From Nocardia aurantia (GTDB taxonomy: Bacteria > Actinomycetota > Actinomycetes > Mycobacteriales > Mycobacteriaceae), in NCBI RefSeq assembly GCF_009604425.1, contig NZ_WEGI01000011.1:310001-374000 (forward strand): a stretch of 64,000 nt of DNA. Direction: 5' to 3'. Position numbers and translations under genes: made by a program. The number at the start of each line of letters is the position of its first letter. The stretch's first letter is position 1. Below, in pieces: positions 17,265-26,485 of this stretch. The notes below the pieces were generated by a model. That model was not told the origin of the DNA and did not search any database. It saw nothing but the letters and a program-made list of their open reading frames with translations.

Positions 17265-18632
17265 TCAGCAACTCCCCATCGCGGTCCCCTGATCGGTGCC
17301 GTACCGGTGGCCGTGGCCCGGGGTCGGCCCCAGCGCACCGAGCAGGTCCACCGACGTCTGCACGAAACTGATCACCGGAAGCCATTGGGGCAGCGGCGCA
17401 TCGAGCCGAGTCCCGGCGAGGTCCGGTGCATGCCACAGCAATCGGGGTGACCAGCGCACTACAGGGTCGGAGGAGTTGGCCAGTACCGTCGCGCTCGCGC
17501 GGTGTACTCGGTTGGCCGGCGGCCCGGCCCACACCGCGGCACAGATCCGGCGCACCTGCTCAGCGTTCCCGCCGAAGACCGCGCTACCCGCCGCCGCCCC
17601 CAGACTCTGCCCGTAGACATAGAGTTTCGGCCGGACCGGCAACTCGTCCAATCGCCGCTCGACGGCCGCGAACAGCGCCCGCGCCGAGGTCTCGGCGGCC
17701 TTCCGGCCGAACACGAACGTCGCCCAGCTGGGCGCCTCCGAATACTGCAAGCCGACCAGCGCGACATCGCCGGCGAACCGCTCGTCCAACCCCGCCGCCG
17801 CGCGCGCATCGATCCACCCGGATCCGGTGGGCACCACCACGACCAGGTTGCCGCGGGTCAGTCCGCCCGAACGCTCGAGTTCCCGAATCGCCAGCTCCAC
17901 TCGCGCATTCAGGTCCGCGGCGGACTCGAGACCGACATACACCCGCACGGACCGGTTCGGCGCTCCCGCCACGAACTTCCTGCCCTCCGCACCCAGCGAC
18001 GGCCAGCTGACCGCCGACACCGCACTACCCGACCGAGCCGAGGAAACCGGCTGCACCACAGCCGGATCCATCGCCGCGTTGGCCGCCGCATAGGCCGACT
18101 GCCGCCACTGCGCCACCGTCGGCAGGAGAACGAACTGCGCGGCCAGCACCGCCACCACCACGAGCCCGACCCCCCGAGCGGGCCCGAGCCGCCGCCACAC
18201 CCACCGAACCCCCAGCCCGATCCCGGCCAGCAGCCCCACGTCGAGCGCGGCCCCGCTCAGACACCGAGGCCAGTACCAGCCATCGATATCGGGCAGCCCC
18301 ATCGCCGCACGCAGCGCGTTCTGCCAATGCTGAGCGTGCGCCACGGCCGCGCCGACGGCGACGACCCCGACCGCGACCGCCGGACCCCGCCACCGGTCCG
18401 ATACGCCACCCCCGGACATATACCGCGACAACACTTTTCGCACACCACCCGCGAACGCGAGCGACACGGCCACCAGCAGCCCCGTCAACAACCCCTGCGC
18501 GGTCGACGTGCGGGGCAACAACCCCGGCGCCAACGACACGACCACCCCGACCGCCACCGCCGCCGAGGTCCCGATCCGCGGATACCGCAGGGGGATTCGT
18601 CGGGACACTCGAAAGTCTCTGCCCGAGAACAT
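17265..18632 (-). CDS. Membrane alpha/beta hydrolase (Abhydrolase_9 type)
   Basis: Predicted 455-residue integral membrane hydrolase. Residues about 20-190 hold four hydrophobic segments (for example 'SAAVAVGVVVSLAPGLLP' and 'GVGLVVVAVLAAQFVLL'). The C-terminal half is an alpha/beta hydrolase with 'VVVVPTGSGWIDARA', nucleophile elbow 'YGQSLGAAAG' and 'LANSSDPVVRWSPRLLW', signatures of the actinobacterial PF10081-type family. Substrate unknown; lipids or cell-wall esters are possible. The start is ATG 18632 with GAGGTAGAC upstream, 7 nt after the stop of the phospholipase-like gene, so both are one transcript. Confidence 0.82.
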   Translation of the reverse strand: MFSGRDFRVSRRIPLRYPRIGTSAAVAVGVVVSLAPGLLPRTSTAQGLLTGLLVAVSLAFAGGVRKVLSRYMSGGGVSDRWRGPAVAVGVVAVGAAVAHAQHWQNALRAAMGLPDIDGWYWPRCLSGAALDVGLLAGIGLGVRWVWRRLGPARGVGLVVVAVLAAQFVLLPTVAQWRQSAYAAANAAMDPAVVQPVSSARSGSAVSAVSWPSLGAEGRKFVAGAPNRSVRVYVGLESAADLNARVELAIRELERSGGLTRGNLVVVVPTGSGWIDARAAAGLDERFAGDVALVGLQYSEAPSWATFVFGRKAAETSARALFAAVERRLDELPVRPKLYVYGQSLGAAAGSAVFGGNAEQVRRICAAVWAGPPANRVHRASATVLANSSDPVVRWSPRLLWHAPDLAGTRLDAPLPQWLPVISFVQTSVDLLGALGPTPGHGHRYGTDQGTAMGSC

Positions 18633-18639
18633 GTCTACC

Positions 18640-20253
18640 TCACCACGCCACGTCGGGCCCGGCGGCCGCAGAGCCGAACGACCCGGCGCGGAACCTCGCG
18701 GCCCGCAATGCGCGCGGTCCAGCCTCGTCCTCGTCCGCTACCGTCCTGCCTGTGCCGGTTTCGGCGGCGCGATAGTCGAACCACGCGGCCCCCACCGCGT
18801 GCGGGCCGCCCTCGTCCCCGACCGCTGCCGTTGCGGCTGTGCCGGTTTCGGCGGCGGGGTCGTGCAGCCGAGCGGCCCCCGGCGTGCGCGGGCCGGCTTG
18901 GTCCCCGACGGCTACCGGCCCGCCTGTGCCGGATCCGGTGGCGCGGTGGTCGAACCGAGCGGCCCCCAGCGCGTGCGGGCCGCTCTCGTCCTCGACCGCT
19001 GCCGTTGCAACTGTGCCGGTTGCGGCGGCGGGGTCGTTGAGCCGAGCAGCCACCAGCGTGCGCGGGCCGGCCTCGCGTCCGGTGGCATCCGGTTCGGCCG
19101 CGACGGATGCGACGACACTCGACCGAGCGGCGGTCGGTTGGCTGGCGTTCGGCCGACTCGCCTGTGGCCGAGCGGAATCCGAGATTCCGACGCTCGCCCG
19201 TGCCGGGACGGATCCGCCGCCTCCCGACTCGGCGGCCTGCCGTCCGGAGTTCTCCCGCTCGTTCGGGTTCACGGCTGTGCCGAGCAGGCCGGTGACCGGC
19301 CGGAAGGTGATCGAGCCGTCGGCGCTCGGCTGGCGAACATCCAATTCGATTGTCCCCGAACGAGAAATATCGAGGTCCACGGTATCCGCCCGGTCGGCGC
19401 GGAGCCGGACGGCATCGGATCCGGGGGCCGCCGACCAGCGCCCGGCGGCCCCGGGCGCGGACAGCCGCCGCGCGCCGGCCGACCGTGTCCCGGTCCGGAA
19501 CGCCCCGAGGGGAAAAGGACCGGTCTGTGAAGGGAGCGGCAGCCGTCCGCCCCTCTCACCCTTCCTCCGCAGACGACCGGCAATTCTGCGCCCGGCGAGG
19601 GTGAGCCCACCCGCCAGCGCACCCAGCGCGAAGGCGAGCCCCATCAACCGCAGAAGCTCTGTCCCCGAGGAGTTTCCGGACAGCTGATGCCCGAACAGGT
19701 TCTCCGGCAGCGGAGTCGCGTAATTCTGCCGCCGCGAGTTCAGGTCGACCGCCGTGTCGGCGGTCGTGGCCACGAGATCGCACCCGAGCCGGCTCACCGT
19801 ATCGGCGCGGCCCGCGCAGATCGTGTGCAGATGCCGTCCGAAGCCGGCGTCGACGGCCTGCCGGGCCCACGGCCCGAGCGGTTCGCCGTGGTCGTAGGCG
19901 TATCGCAACAGGTCGTAGCCGAGGTCGTGGGCCTGGCAGGCCACGGTGAAATCGGCGGGCAGCGGGACCGGCGAGGAGCAGTCGCCGCTCGGATCGACCA
20001 GCAGCCCGTCCCGGATCCCCGGCACATATCCGGCGCTCACGGCGAAGTCGTCCGGCAGTGTCGCCGAATCCGGCTGTGCGCCGGTCAGATTCAGCACCGC
20101 CACTCGGGCGGACGGGTTCTCGGGCACGGCCGCGCCGCCGGACGGAACCGTGGCCGCCCCTACCGGCGCCGCAACGGCGGTCGTGGTCAGCATCGTCAGG
20201 ACGGCGGCGGAGCCGAGCACGCAGCGGACGCGCCGTCGAGTGGTGTCGCTCAT
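18640..20253 (-). CDS. Secreted/membrane-tethered phospholipase A2-like protein
   Basis: Predicted 537-residue protein. Residues 1-34 form a signal peptide. A prokaryotic phospholipase A2 domain follows, with a calcium-loop-like 'DPSGDCSSP' (about 87-95) and the catalytic pair in 'CQAHDLGYDLLRYA' (His109-Asp110). A membrane helix ('LMGLAFALGALAGGLTLAG') near residue 210 is followed by an Arg/Lys-rich stretch. The remaining ~300 residues are Ala/Gly/Thr-rich and include four or more 29-residue tandem repeats. The enzyme would cleave the sn-2 acyl chain of phospholipids outside the cell. The long repeat tail is unusual for this family. Start ATG 20253 was chosen because the signal peptide begins there; the upstream open frame has no secretion signal. 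Confidence 0.78.
   Translation of the reverse strand: MSDTTRRRVRCVLGSAAVLTMLTTTAVAAPVGAATVPSGGAAVPENPSARVAVLNLTGAQPDSATLPDDFAVSAGYVPGIRDGLLVDPSGDCSSPVPLPADFTVACQAHDLGYDLLRYAYDHGEPLGPWARQAVDAGFGRHLHTICAGRADTVSRLGCDLVATTADTAVDLNSRRQNYATPLPENLFGHQLSGNSSGTELLRLMGLAFALGALAGGLTLAGRRIAGRLRRKGERGGRLPLPSQTGPFPLGAFRTGTRSAGARRLSAPGAAGRWSAAPGSDAVRLRADRADTVDLDISRSGTIELDVRQPSADGSITFRPVTGLLGTAVNPNERENSGRQAAESGGGGSVPARASVGISDSARPQASRPNASQPTAARSSVVASVAAEPDATGREAGPRTLVAARLNDPAAATGTVATAAVEDESGPHALGAARFDHRATGSGTGGPVAVGDQAGPRTPGAARLHDPAAETGTAATAAVGDEGGPHAVGAAWFDYRAAETGTGRTVADEDEAGPRALRAARFRAGSFGSAAAGPDVAW
18690..19075 (-). repeat. 87-bp in-frame tandem repeat in phospholipase tail
   Basis: The core 'tgtgccgg' recurs at 18751, 18838, 18925 and 19012, exactly 87 bp apart, and the sequence between is highly similar. 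The unit encodes 29 residues of the type 'GPHALGAARFDHRA...'. The repeat keeps the reading frame. Confidence 0.85.
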
Positions 20254-20344
20254 GGCAGCCGACGCTAGGAATCGGATCCCGAATCCCACCTCCCGCTCGC
20301 GACGGATTCGCCGCTCGCCGACAGGAGGGACCGAAGAGCCCGAT

Positions 20345-20362
20345 CTCATACCGGGGTAGGGG
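20345..20362. promoter_or_regulatory. Operator-like motif upstream of histidine kinase gene
   Basis: The 18-mer CTCATACCGGGGTAGGGG lies between the divergent phospholipase and histidine kinase genes. It matches 13 of 18 positions of the palindrome at 38152-38169 next to the other NarL-type system. A likely response-regulator site. Confidence 0.4.
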
Positions 20363-20419
20363 TGTGATTTGGCCCGTGGGTATGAAGACGGCTCGCCTCG
20401 CGATTCGTACTCTCGAGGA

Positions 20420-21676
20420 ATGGCAAGTCGTGACAGGACCCGCAGGGCGCACCTCGGGCGGCAGGCGGTCGCCACCGTGCGCGACCACAATCGGCGCAGA
20501 TGGCTGCTCGACGGCATGACCGCGCTGGTCACCGGCATCTTCTTCGCGGTCGCCTGGCCGACGCTGCACCTCACCCACCAGGTGCCCGCGGCGGCCCAGC
20601 CGTTCATCGCCGGCCTCGCGGCGTTCCCGTTCGCGCTGATCCGGGTCAACCCCGGCCTCGGCTGGGCCATCTCCGCCGCGTCGGCGGCCGGGATCGCGCT
20701 GATCATCCCGAACCAGCCGGATCAGCACCTGCCGTTCCAGGTAGTGCACATCCTGGCCCTGTTCGCGCTGCTGTTCTGCACGGCGGTGCGCGCCGACATC
20801 CGCCTGGTGCTGATCGGCTGGGGCGCCTCCGCGGTGCTGTTCGGCACCGCGATGGCCCGCCAGGACGGCCTCGGCTCCGCCGGCCTGGCGTGGCCACTGG
20901 CCATGACCGGCCTGGTCGCGTTCGGCCTACTGGTCCGCTGGCTGGTGCTGTCCCGCCGGGCGTTGGTCGAGCGCGAGGAGGAGAACGAGCTGGAGCGGGC
21001 GCGCCGCGCGATCCTGGAGGAGAAGGCCCGCATCGCCCGCGACCTGCACGATGTCGTCGCCCACCACATGTCGATGGTCGTGGTCCAGGCCCAGACCGCC
21101 CCCTACCGAGTGGGCGAGCTGTCCCCGGCCGCCGTGGCCGAATTCGAATCCATCGGCGCCTCCGCCCGCTCCGCGCTGAACGAGATCCGCGGCATGCTCG
21201 GCCTGCTGCGCAGCGACGGCCAGCTCGCCGACCACGCCCCGCAACCCACGGCCGTCGACCTGCTCGACCTGCTCGCCGGCGCCCGCCGGGCCGGCGTAAC
21301 CATCGACTGGACGGTCGACGGCCCCCTGTCGGAGGTCCCGGACACCGTCGGCCTCGCCCTGTATCGCATCGCGCAGGAATCGCTGTCGAACGCGTCGCGG
21401 CACGCCCCCGGCACCGCCGTCCACGTGGGCCTGGCAGTACGCGCCGGCATCGTGCAACTCACGGTGGCGAACGAGCCCGGCACGGTCCCCGCCACGATCG
21501 GCGCCCCCGGCACCGGCATCGCCGGCATGCAGGCCCGCGCGGCCGCCTTCGGCGGCACCTTCCACGCCGCCCCGCGCCCCGACGGCGGCTTCGAGGTCCG
21601 AGCCACCCTGCCGCTGTCGGCCGCTTTCACCCTCCCGGCAACCGGCCCGATGACACCCACGGCCGTCCTCGCATGA
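20420..21676 (+). CDS. NarL-type two-component sensor histidine kinase
   Basis: Predicted 418-residue sensor kinase. The N-terminal ~150 residues contain several transmembrane helices with very short loops. A coiled linker leads to a HisKA_3 dimerisation domain with the phospho-acceptor in 'ARIARDLHDVVAHHMSMVVV', and a HATPase domain with 'RIAQESLSNASRHAPG' (N box) and 'GTGIAGMQARAAAFGG' (G box). The lack of an outer sensor domain suggests intramembrane sensing. ATG 20420 is 6 nt after TACTCT (20408-20413), consistent with leaderless transcription. Its partner is most likely the regulator at 22147, 470 bp downstream. Confidence 0.9.
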   Translation: MASRDRTRRAHLGRQAVATVRDHNRRRWLLDGMTALVTGIFFAVAWPTLHLTHQVPAAAQPFIAGLAAFPFALIRVNPGLGWAISAASAAGIALIIPNQPDQHLPFQVVHILALFALLFCTAVRADIRLVLIGWGASAVLFGTAMARQDGLGSAGLAWPLAMTGLVAFGLLVRWLVLSRRALVEREEENELERARRAILEEKARIARDLHDVVAHHMSMVVVQAQTAPYRVGELSPAAVAEFESIGASARSALNEIRGMLGLLRSDGQLADHAPQPTAVDLLDLLAGARRAGVTIDWTVDGPLSEVPDTVGLALYRIAQESLSNASRHAPGTAVHVGLAVRAGIVQLTVANEPGTVPATIGAPGTGIAGMQARAAAFGGTFHAAPRPDGGFEVRATLPLSAAFTLPATGPMTPTAVLA

Positions 21677-22146
21677 CAGCCCGCGAAAGCCGACCCGGCC
21701 ACGGCCACCGATCCTGCCGCCGTCCGATCACAGCGTTGCCGAACCGATGATCGACTCGGATGGGCCATCGGCTCGATACCGGACGAGTCGACCCGCCTCG
21801 GTCACGGGGACTGCTGGTCCGTCCGTGCCGTCGGCAGTTCGTCCGCTGGAAGAACGGGGTGATCCGGCATGAGTTCGGTTCAGCCGCCCGGCAGATGAGT
21901 GCGGCCGCACGGAGTGGCTCCGACCCACCCCGGCCTGGTGCGCATTGCCGGGGCGCACCTGCCTCCTGATCGTCCACCACGATCACGACCTGTCCCTGCA
22001 GAGTTCGGCCCACCCGCCGACCGGCGCGGCTATCGGCACTACCGGCCCGGCGTCACCCGTTTCGTCCGGATGGTCCGCGCGGCGGCGGCCCTCGACCCCC
22101 GTGCCACACTGAGAGTCCCTGCGTCCCCGTTCCAGCGAGGTAGTGC
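21677..22146. other. 470-bp spacer between kinase and regulator genes
   Basis: Unusually long gap for a two-component pair. Short open frames exist on both strands but none shows family features or natural composition. It may hold a lost gene or the regulator's own promoter. An AGCGAGG ribosome site (22133-22139) near its end belongs to the regulator gene. Confidence 0.35.
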
Positions 22147-22806
22147 GTGCCGATCACCGTGTTGATAGCCGACGATCAGGCGATGGTGCGGCAGGGCTTC
22201 GGGGCGCTGCTCGCCGCGCAATCCGATATCAGCGTCGTCGGCGACGCACCCAACGGTGTGGTCGCGGTCGCCGAGGCCCGACGGCTCCGTCCCGATGTGG
22301 TCCTGATGGACGTCCGCATGCCCGAGATGAACGGCCTGGAAGCCGCCCGCACCATCCTCGCCGCCGGATTCGATCCGCCCGTCCGGGTGCTGATGCTCAC
22401 CACCTTCGACATCGACGACTACGTGTACGAGGCCCTGCGCGCCGGAGCCAGCGGATTCCTGCTGAAGGACGCGCCGGCGGAGGAACTGGTCCGAGCCGTC
22501 CGGGTGGTGGCCGACGGCCAGGCCCTGCTGGCGCCGACGGTCACCCGCCGCCTCATCGACGACGTGACCCGCCGCCGGGCCCGCCCCGTCGCCGCGCCCG
22601 CGCTGAACGCGCTGACCCCCCGGGAACGCGAGGTGCTGGAGCTGGTCGCCACCGGCATGTCCAACGCGGAGATCGCCGCGGCCCTGTTCGTCGCCGAGCA
22701 GACGGTGAAAACCCATGTCTCCAAGGTCTTCTCGAAGCTGAATCTGCGCGACCGGGCCCAAGCGGTGGTGCTGGCCTACGAATCCGGACTGGTGACACCC
22801 GGCTGA
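22147..22806 (+). CDS. NarL/LuxR-type response regulator
   Basis: Predicted 219-residue two-domain regulator. The receiver domain has the acidic pair in 'VLIADDQAMVRQGF', phospho-acceptor Asp in 'VVLMDVRMPEMNG' and the conserved Lys in 'GFLLKDAPAEEL'. The C-terminal LuxR HTH reads 'LTPREREVLELVATGMSNAE' through 'VKTHVSKVFSKL'. It most likely receives phosphate from the kinase at 20420. GTG 22147 has AGCGAGG 7 nt upstream. The 3' end overlaps the convergent MarR gene by 31 bp. Confidence 0.93.
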   Translation: MPITVLIADDQAMVRQGFGALLAAQSDISVVGDAPNGVVAVAEARRLRPDVVLMDVRMPEMNGLEAARTILAAGFDPPVRVLMLTTFDIDDYVYEALRAGASGFLLKDAPAEELVRAVRVVADGQALLAPTVTRRLIDDVTRRRARPVAAPALNALTPREREVLELVATGMSNAEIAAALFVAEQTVKTHVSKVFSKLNLRDRAQAVVLAYESGLVTPG

Positions 22807-23270
22807 TCGACCGGCACCCCGGGCCGCGGCCAGGGTTGCCCCGCGCGATCCTCGATCCGGCTGTTGAGCCGCTGCAGATAATCCGCGAAGGCCGTGACAT
22901 CCGCCGGCGCCCAGTCGTCCATCAGATCGGTGAGCGCCCCGATATTGGTGGTGCGCTCGTCGTCGAGCCGCCTCTCCCCGGCGGCGCTGATCCGGAACTT
23001 GCGTGCCACGCCACCGTCGGGATCGGCGATCCGCTCGACCAGACCACCGCGCAACAGCGCCGCGGTCTGCCGGTTCAGCGTCGAGGCATCGAGATGGAAC
23101 GCGTCGCTGAGTTGCCCGATCGACATCGGCCCCTCCAGCTCCAGCCGGCTCAGCAACAGGTAGGCGCTGCGGTCCAGGATCGGCGTCCCGTCGCGCCGAT
23201 ACCGCTGGTTGAGGGCGTAGCGGCCGAGTAGCATGCATTCGAACTCGACCCGGTCGGTGGGTTTCTCCAT
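22776..23270 (-). CDS. MarR-family transcriptional regulator
   Basis: Predicted 164-residue winged-helix regulator. The DNA-binding part is visible as 'PMSIGQLSDAFHLDASTLNR' with wing 'GLVERIADPDGGVARKFRIS'. It likely responds to a phenolic or drug-like ligand. The start is ATG 23270 with GAAGGGTGG immediately upstream; a longer frame to 23402 lacks a ribosome site and contains no family sequence. It is divergent from the UppP gene, and a GGTATACC palindrome (23311-23318) in the shared region is a possible operator. Confidence 0.85.
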   Translation of the reverse strand: MEKPTDRVEFECMLLGRYALNQRYRRDGTPILDRSAYLLLSRLELEGPMSIGQLSDAFHLDASTLNRQTAALLRGGLVERIADPDGGVARKFRISAAGERRLDDERTTNIGALTDLMDDWAPADVTAFADYLQRLNSRIEDRAGQPWPRPGVPVDQPGVTSPDS

Positions 23271-23404
23271 GCCACCCTTCTCCCGTTCTCGGCTCTGACC
23301 TGGGTGAACCGGTATACCACAGGCGCTGTCGGCGACGCCGCCACCCGTCGGCGTCGGCCGGGTGAGCGGATGTTCCGAATTCGCGCGTGGGAGACTCGTC
23401 ACCG

Positions 23405-24355
23405 ATGCTCACCTACATCCAAGCCATCGTGATCGGTGCCCTGCAAGGCGTCACCGAATTGTTCCCCATCTCGAGCCTCGGTCACTCGGTTCTGGTGCCC
23501 GCCTGGATCGGCGGCTCCTGGCAGGAGCTGGTCACCGAGGGCGATTCCGACCATGGCACACCGTATCTCGCGTTCGTGGTGGCCCTGCACGTCGCCACGG
23601 CGATCGCGCTGCTCATCTACTACTGGCGGGATTGGCGCGACATCATCGTCGCGTTCTTCGCCACGCTGCGGCACCGTTCCATCGAGACCTCGACCGAGCG
23701 GCTGGCGTGGCTGATCATCCTCGCCACCATCCCGGTCGGCATTCTCGGTCTGCTGCTGGAACATCCGCTGCGGACGATGTTCGCCAAACCGATCTTCGCG
23801 AGCATCTTCCTGATGCTCAACGGCGTCGTGCTGATCGTCGGTGAGGGCCTGCGCCGCCGCAACGCGCCCAGCCTCGCCGAATACGGCCGCAAGTTCGCAG
23901 AGGACGAGGCGCGGGAGGCGGCGCAGGCCCGCGGGGTCAGCGTCGAGGAGGAGATCCGGTCCGAGTCCGGCGAACGCCTCGCGCATCTGACCTGGAAGGA
24001 CGCGCTGGGTATCGGCTTCGCCCAATCCGGTGCGCTGCTGGCCGGTTTCAGCCGGTCCGGTCTGACTATGGTCGGCGGCCTGCTGCGCGGACTGGACCAC
24101 GAGGACACGGCCAAATTCGCCTTCCTGCTCGCGACCCCGGTGATCCTCGCCGCCGGTGTGCTGAAGCTGCCGACGCTGGCGGGCCCGCAGGGCCACGACA
24201 TCATCGGGCAGTCGATCGTGGGTGCGATCGTGGCCGGCCTCGCCGCGTGGTTCGCGGTCCGATTCCTGGAGCGGTTCTTCAAGACCCGGACCCTGATGCC
24301 GTTCGCGGTGTACTGCCTGATCGCCGGACTGTTGTCGATCCTCCGCTTCGCCTGA
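23405..24355 (+). CDS. uppP: Undecaprenyl-diphosphatase (UppP/BacA family)
   Basis: Membrane enzyme recycling undecaprenyl (in this group decaprenyl) diphosphate to the monophosphate carrier for peptidoglycan and arabinogalactan. The 316-residue protein has the two conserved motifs: 'ALQGVTELFPISSLGHSVLV' near the N-terminus and 'AGFSRSGLTMVGGLLRGL' in the second half, plus about seven hydrophobic helices. A charged loop of some 55 residues after residue ~155 is longer than in standard UppP. I start at ATG 23405 with GGGAGA upstream; GTG 23387 would add six residues without a ribosome site. Confidence 0.88.
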   Translation: MLTYIQAIVIGALQGVTELFPISSLGHSVLVPAWIGGSWQELVTEGDSDHGTPYLAFVVALHVATAIALLIYYWRDWRDIIVAFFATLRHRSIETSTERLAWLIILATIPVGILGLLLEHPLRTMFAKPIFASIFLMLNGVVLIVGEGLRRRNAPSLAEYGRKFAEDEAREAAQARGVSVEEEIRSESGERLAHLTWKDALGIGFAQSGALLAGFSRSGLTMVGGLLRGLDHEDTAKFAFLLATPVILAAGVLKLPTLAGPQGHDIIGQSIVGAIVAGLAAWFAVRFLERFFKTRTLMPFAVYCLIAGLLSILRFA

Positions 24356-24426
24356 CCGGCTACGGTCCCGGGGGCGGGATCGGCTAGGATTTCGAGCTTG
24401 GACGTCACCGGAAGGGGGACCGTAGG

Positions 24427-25755
24427 TTGTTGCGTAGCGGTGACGTCTTCGCCGGGTTCACCATCGAGCGACTGCTCGGGCAGGGCGGGATGGGCTCGGT
24501 GTATCTGGCCCGGCATCCACGCCTGCCGAGGCTCACGGCGTTGAAGCTGCTCAATCCGGAGTTGTTCGCGGACGCGGAGATTCGCGCGCGGTTCGAGCGC
24601 GAGGCGGATCTCGCCGCGCAGCTGGACCACCCGAACATCGTCGCCGTGTACGACCGCGGCGCCGAGGCCGATCAGCTGTGGATGTGCATGCAGTACGTCG
24701 ACGGCGTCGACGCGGCCAGCGTGCACCCGCACACCCTGCCGCTCGAGCGGGCGGTGCAGATCATCGAAGGTGTCGCCGCCGCACTGGATTACGCGCACGG
24801 TCGGGGCGTGCTGCATCGGGACGTCAAGCCCGCCAACATCATGCTGGCCCGCTCCGGCGCCGGTAAAGGCGAGCGGGTCTTCCTCACCGATTTCGGAATC
24901 GCCCGGCTGCGTGAGGATTCCACGCACCTGACCCAGGCGGGCATGTTCACAGCGACCCTCGCCTACGCGTCACCGGAGCAGATGACGGGGCAGGCCCTGG
25001 ACAACCGCTCCGATCAGTACGCCCTCGCGTGCGCGCTGTACTGGCTGCTGACCGCGACCGGCCCGTTCGATTCGCCCGATCCCTCCGAGGTGATCCACGG
25101 GCACCTGCAACTGGCGGTGCCGCCGGCGAGTATGCGCCGGGCGGGCCTGTCGCCCGCGATGGATCCGGTCCTCGCCCGCGGCCTGGCCAAGCGCCCGGGC
25201 GACCGCTACGGCAGCTGCGCGGAATTCGCGGCGGCCGCCCGGCACGCGCTCACCGCACCCACGCCGATACCGCAGCCGATCGTGGTGAATCCGGCCCCGT
25301 TCGGCGCCCCGGTCCCGGTGGTCATCCCGGAACCGATCGAGCCCGAAGCCCCTGCGCCCCAGGATGATTCGAGCGGCTCGGCGGACCTGACGGTCCGCCG
25401 GTCCTATCCACCGGCCCCGGCGGGCCCCGTGCTCCTGGCAGCAACGGTGCCACCGCCGGCCGGTTCCGTCCCGCTGCCGGTCGGTCCGGCGTCGCCGCGC
25501 GGGCGCGCGGCCGATCCCGCCCCGGCCTTCCCGCCACCGGGCCCCTACCCGCAGCAGGTCGGTTTTCCGCCGAATCCGGCCGGGCCGCAACCCGTTCCGG
25601 CGCGCTCGGCGCGGCCGCTGGCGTGGATCCTGTTGGGGCTGGCCGTCCTGCTGGTTCTGGTGGGCATCGTGGTTCTCGTCATCCTGCCCGGCTCCGGCGA
25701 TCACGAGCACGACCAGCCGGTGACGCCCCGGCACAGCCTCACACACCTGTTCTGA
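24427..25755 (+). CDS. Serine/threonine protein kinase (PknF/PknA-like)
   Basis: Predicted 442-residue Hanks-type kinase. The glycine loop is 'LGQGGMGSVYLARH', the ATP lysine K40 ('LTALKLLNPE'), the catalytic loop 'GVLHRDVKPANIM', and the Mg loop 'LTDFGIARL', followed by 'YASPEQMTGQ'. After residue ~275 comes a Pro-rich juxtamembrane region of about 120 residues and a single helix ('WILLGLAVLLVLVGIVVLVI'). Only about 20 residues lie outside the cell, so it has no outer sensor domain. The TTG start at 24427 is preceded by GAAGGGGG. It may phosphorylate cell-envelope targets; its neighbour uppP is suggestive but not proof. Confidence 0.92.
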   Translation: MLRSGDVFAGFTIERLLGQGGMGSVYLARHPRLPRLTALKLLNPELFADAEIRARFEREADLAAQLDHPNIVAVYDRGAEADQLWMCMQYVDGVDAASVHPHTLPLERAVQIIEGVAAALDYAHGRGVLHRDVKPANIMLARSGAGKGERVFLTDFGIARLREDSTHLTQAGMFTATLAYASPEQMTGQALDNRSDQYALACALYWLLTATGPFDSPDPSEVIHGHLQLAVPPASMRRAGLSPAMDPVLARGLAKRPGDRYGSCAEFAAAARHALTAPTPIPQPIVVNPAPFGAPVPVVIPEPIEPEAPAPQDDSSGSADLTVRRSYPPAPAGPVLLAATVPPPAGSVPLPVGPASPRGRAADPAPAFPPPGPYPQQVGFPPNPAGPQPVPARSARPLAWILLGLAVLLVLVGIVVLVILPGSGDHEHDQPVTPRHSLTHLF

Positions 25756-25864
25756 TCCCACGCGAAACGCACTGATCCGTCGGCATTTTCGCCGCTCGCC
25801 TCGGTTGTCATCCATCCGTCTAAATTTATTATCCGTTTGTAAAATTACTTGCTAGGCTGGCCCC

Positions 25865-26485
25865 GTGCCCGCCCATCGGACCCCCGAATCCGACGCCCGT
25901 ATCCGCGATGCCGAGCGCACCAAGCGCTGTCTGCTCGACGCCGCCTTCGACGAATTCTCCGCACGCGGTTACGCGGGCGCCCGGGTCGGCGACATCGCGA
26001 CCCGGGCCGGGGTGAACAAACAGCTCATCACCTACTACTTCGGCGGAAAGGCCGGCCTGTACCGTGCGTTGCAACAGCGCTGGCTGCAACGGGAATCGGA
26101 ATTCGCCGATCCGGACCTGCCGCTCGGCGAGCTGGCCGTGCGGTACCTGCGACACGCGCTCGCCGACCCGCGCGGCGCGCGAATGCTGATGTGGCGCGGC
26201 CTGTCCGACGAGGCCCCGGAGCCCGATCCGGCCGCCCCCGACGATCTGGCCGCCACCGAACAACGGCAACAGCGCGGTGAGATCGCCGCCGAGCTGGACC
26301 CGGCCTCGGTCCGGCTGGCGGTGGAGGCCATGGTCATGGCTCCGCTGCTGCTGCCCGGCACCGTGCGCGAATTGTTCGGAACCGATGCGCGCACACCCGA
26401 ATTCGAGCAGCGCTACGCGGAACAGTTGCAGCGCATGATCACTCGGTTCGGCCCATCGACGATCGAAGAAGGAGAAGTCCAGTGA
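25865..26485 (+). CDS. TetR-family transcriptional regulator
   Basis: Predicted 206-residue regulator with an N-terminal TetR HTH ('LLDAAFDEFSARGYAGARVG' then 'RAGVNKQLITYYFGGKAGLY') and a helical ligand-binding domain. The GTG at 25865 sits 6 nt after TAGGCT (25853-25858), compatible with a leaderless message, and the upstream 40 nt are strikingly AT-rich with a TAAATTTA palindrome (25821-25828), a plausible operator region. The stop overlaps the next gene (GTGA), so it probably controls the NmrA-like oxidoreductase and itself. Confidence 0.9.
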   Translation: MPAHRTPESDARIRDAERTKRCLLDAAFDEFSARGYAGARVGDIATRAGVNKQLITYYFGGKAGLYRALQQRWLQRESEFADPDLPLGELAVRYLRHALADPRGARMLMWRGLSDEAPEPDPAAPDDLAATEQRQQRGEIAAELDPASVRLAVEAMVMAPLLLPGTVRELFGTDARTPEFEQRYAEQLQRMITRFGPSTIEEGEVQ

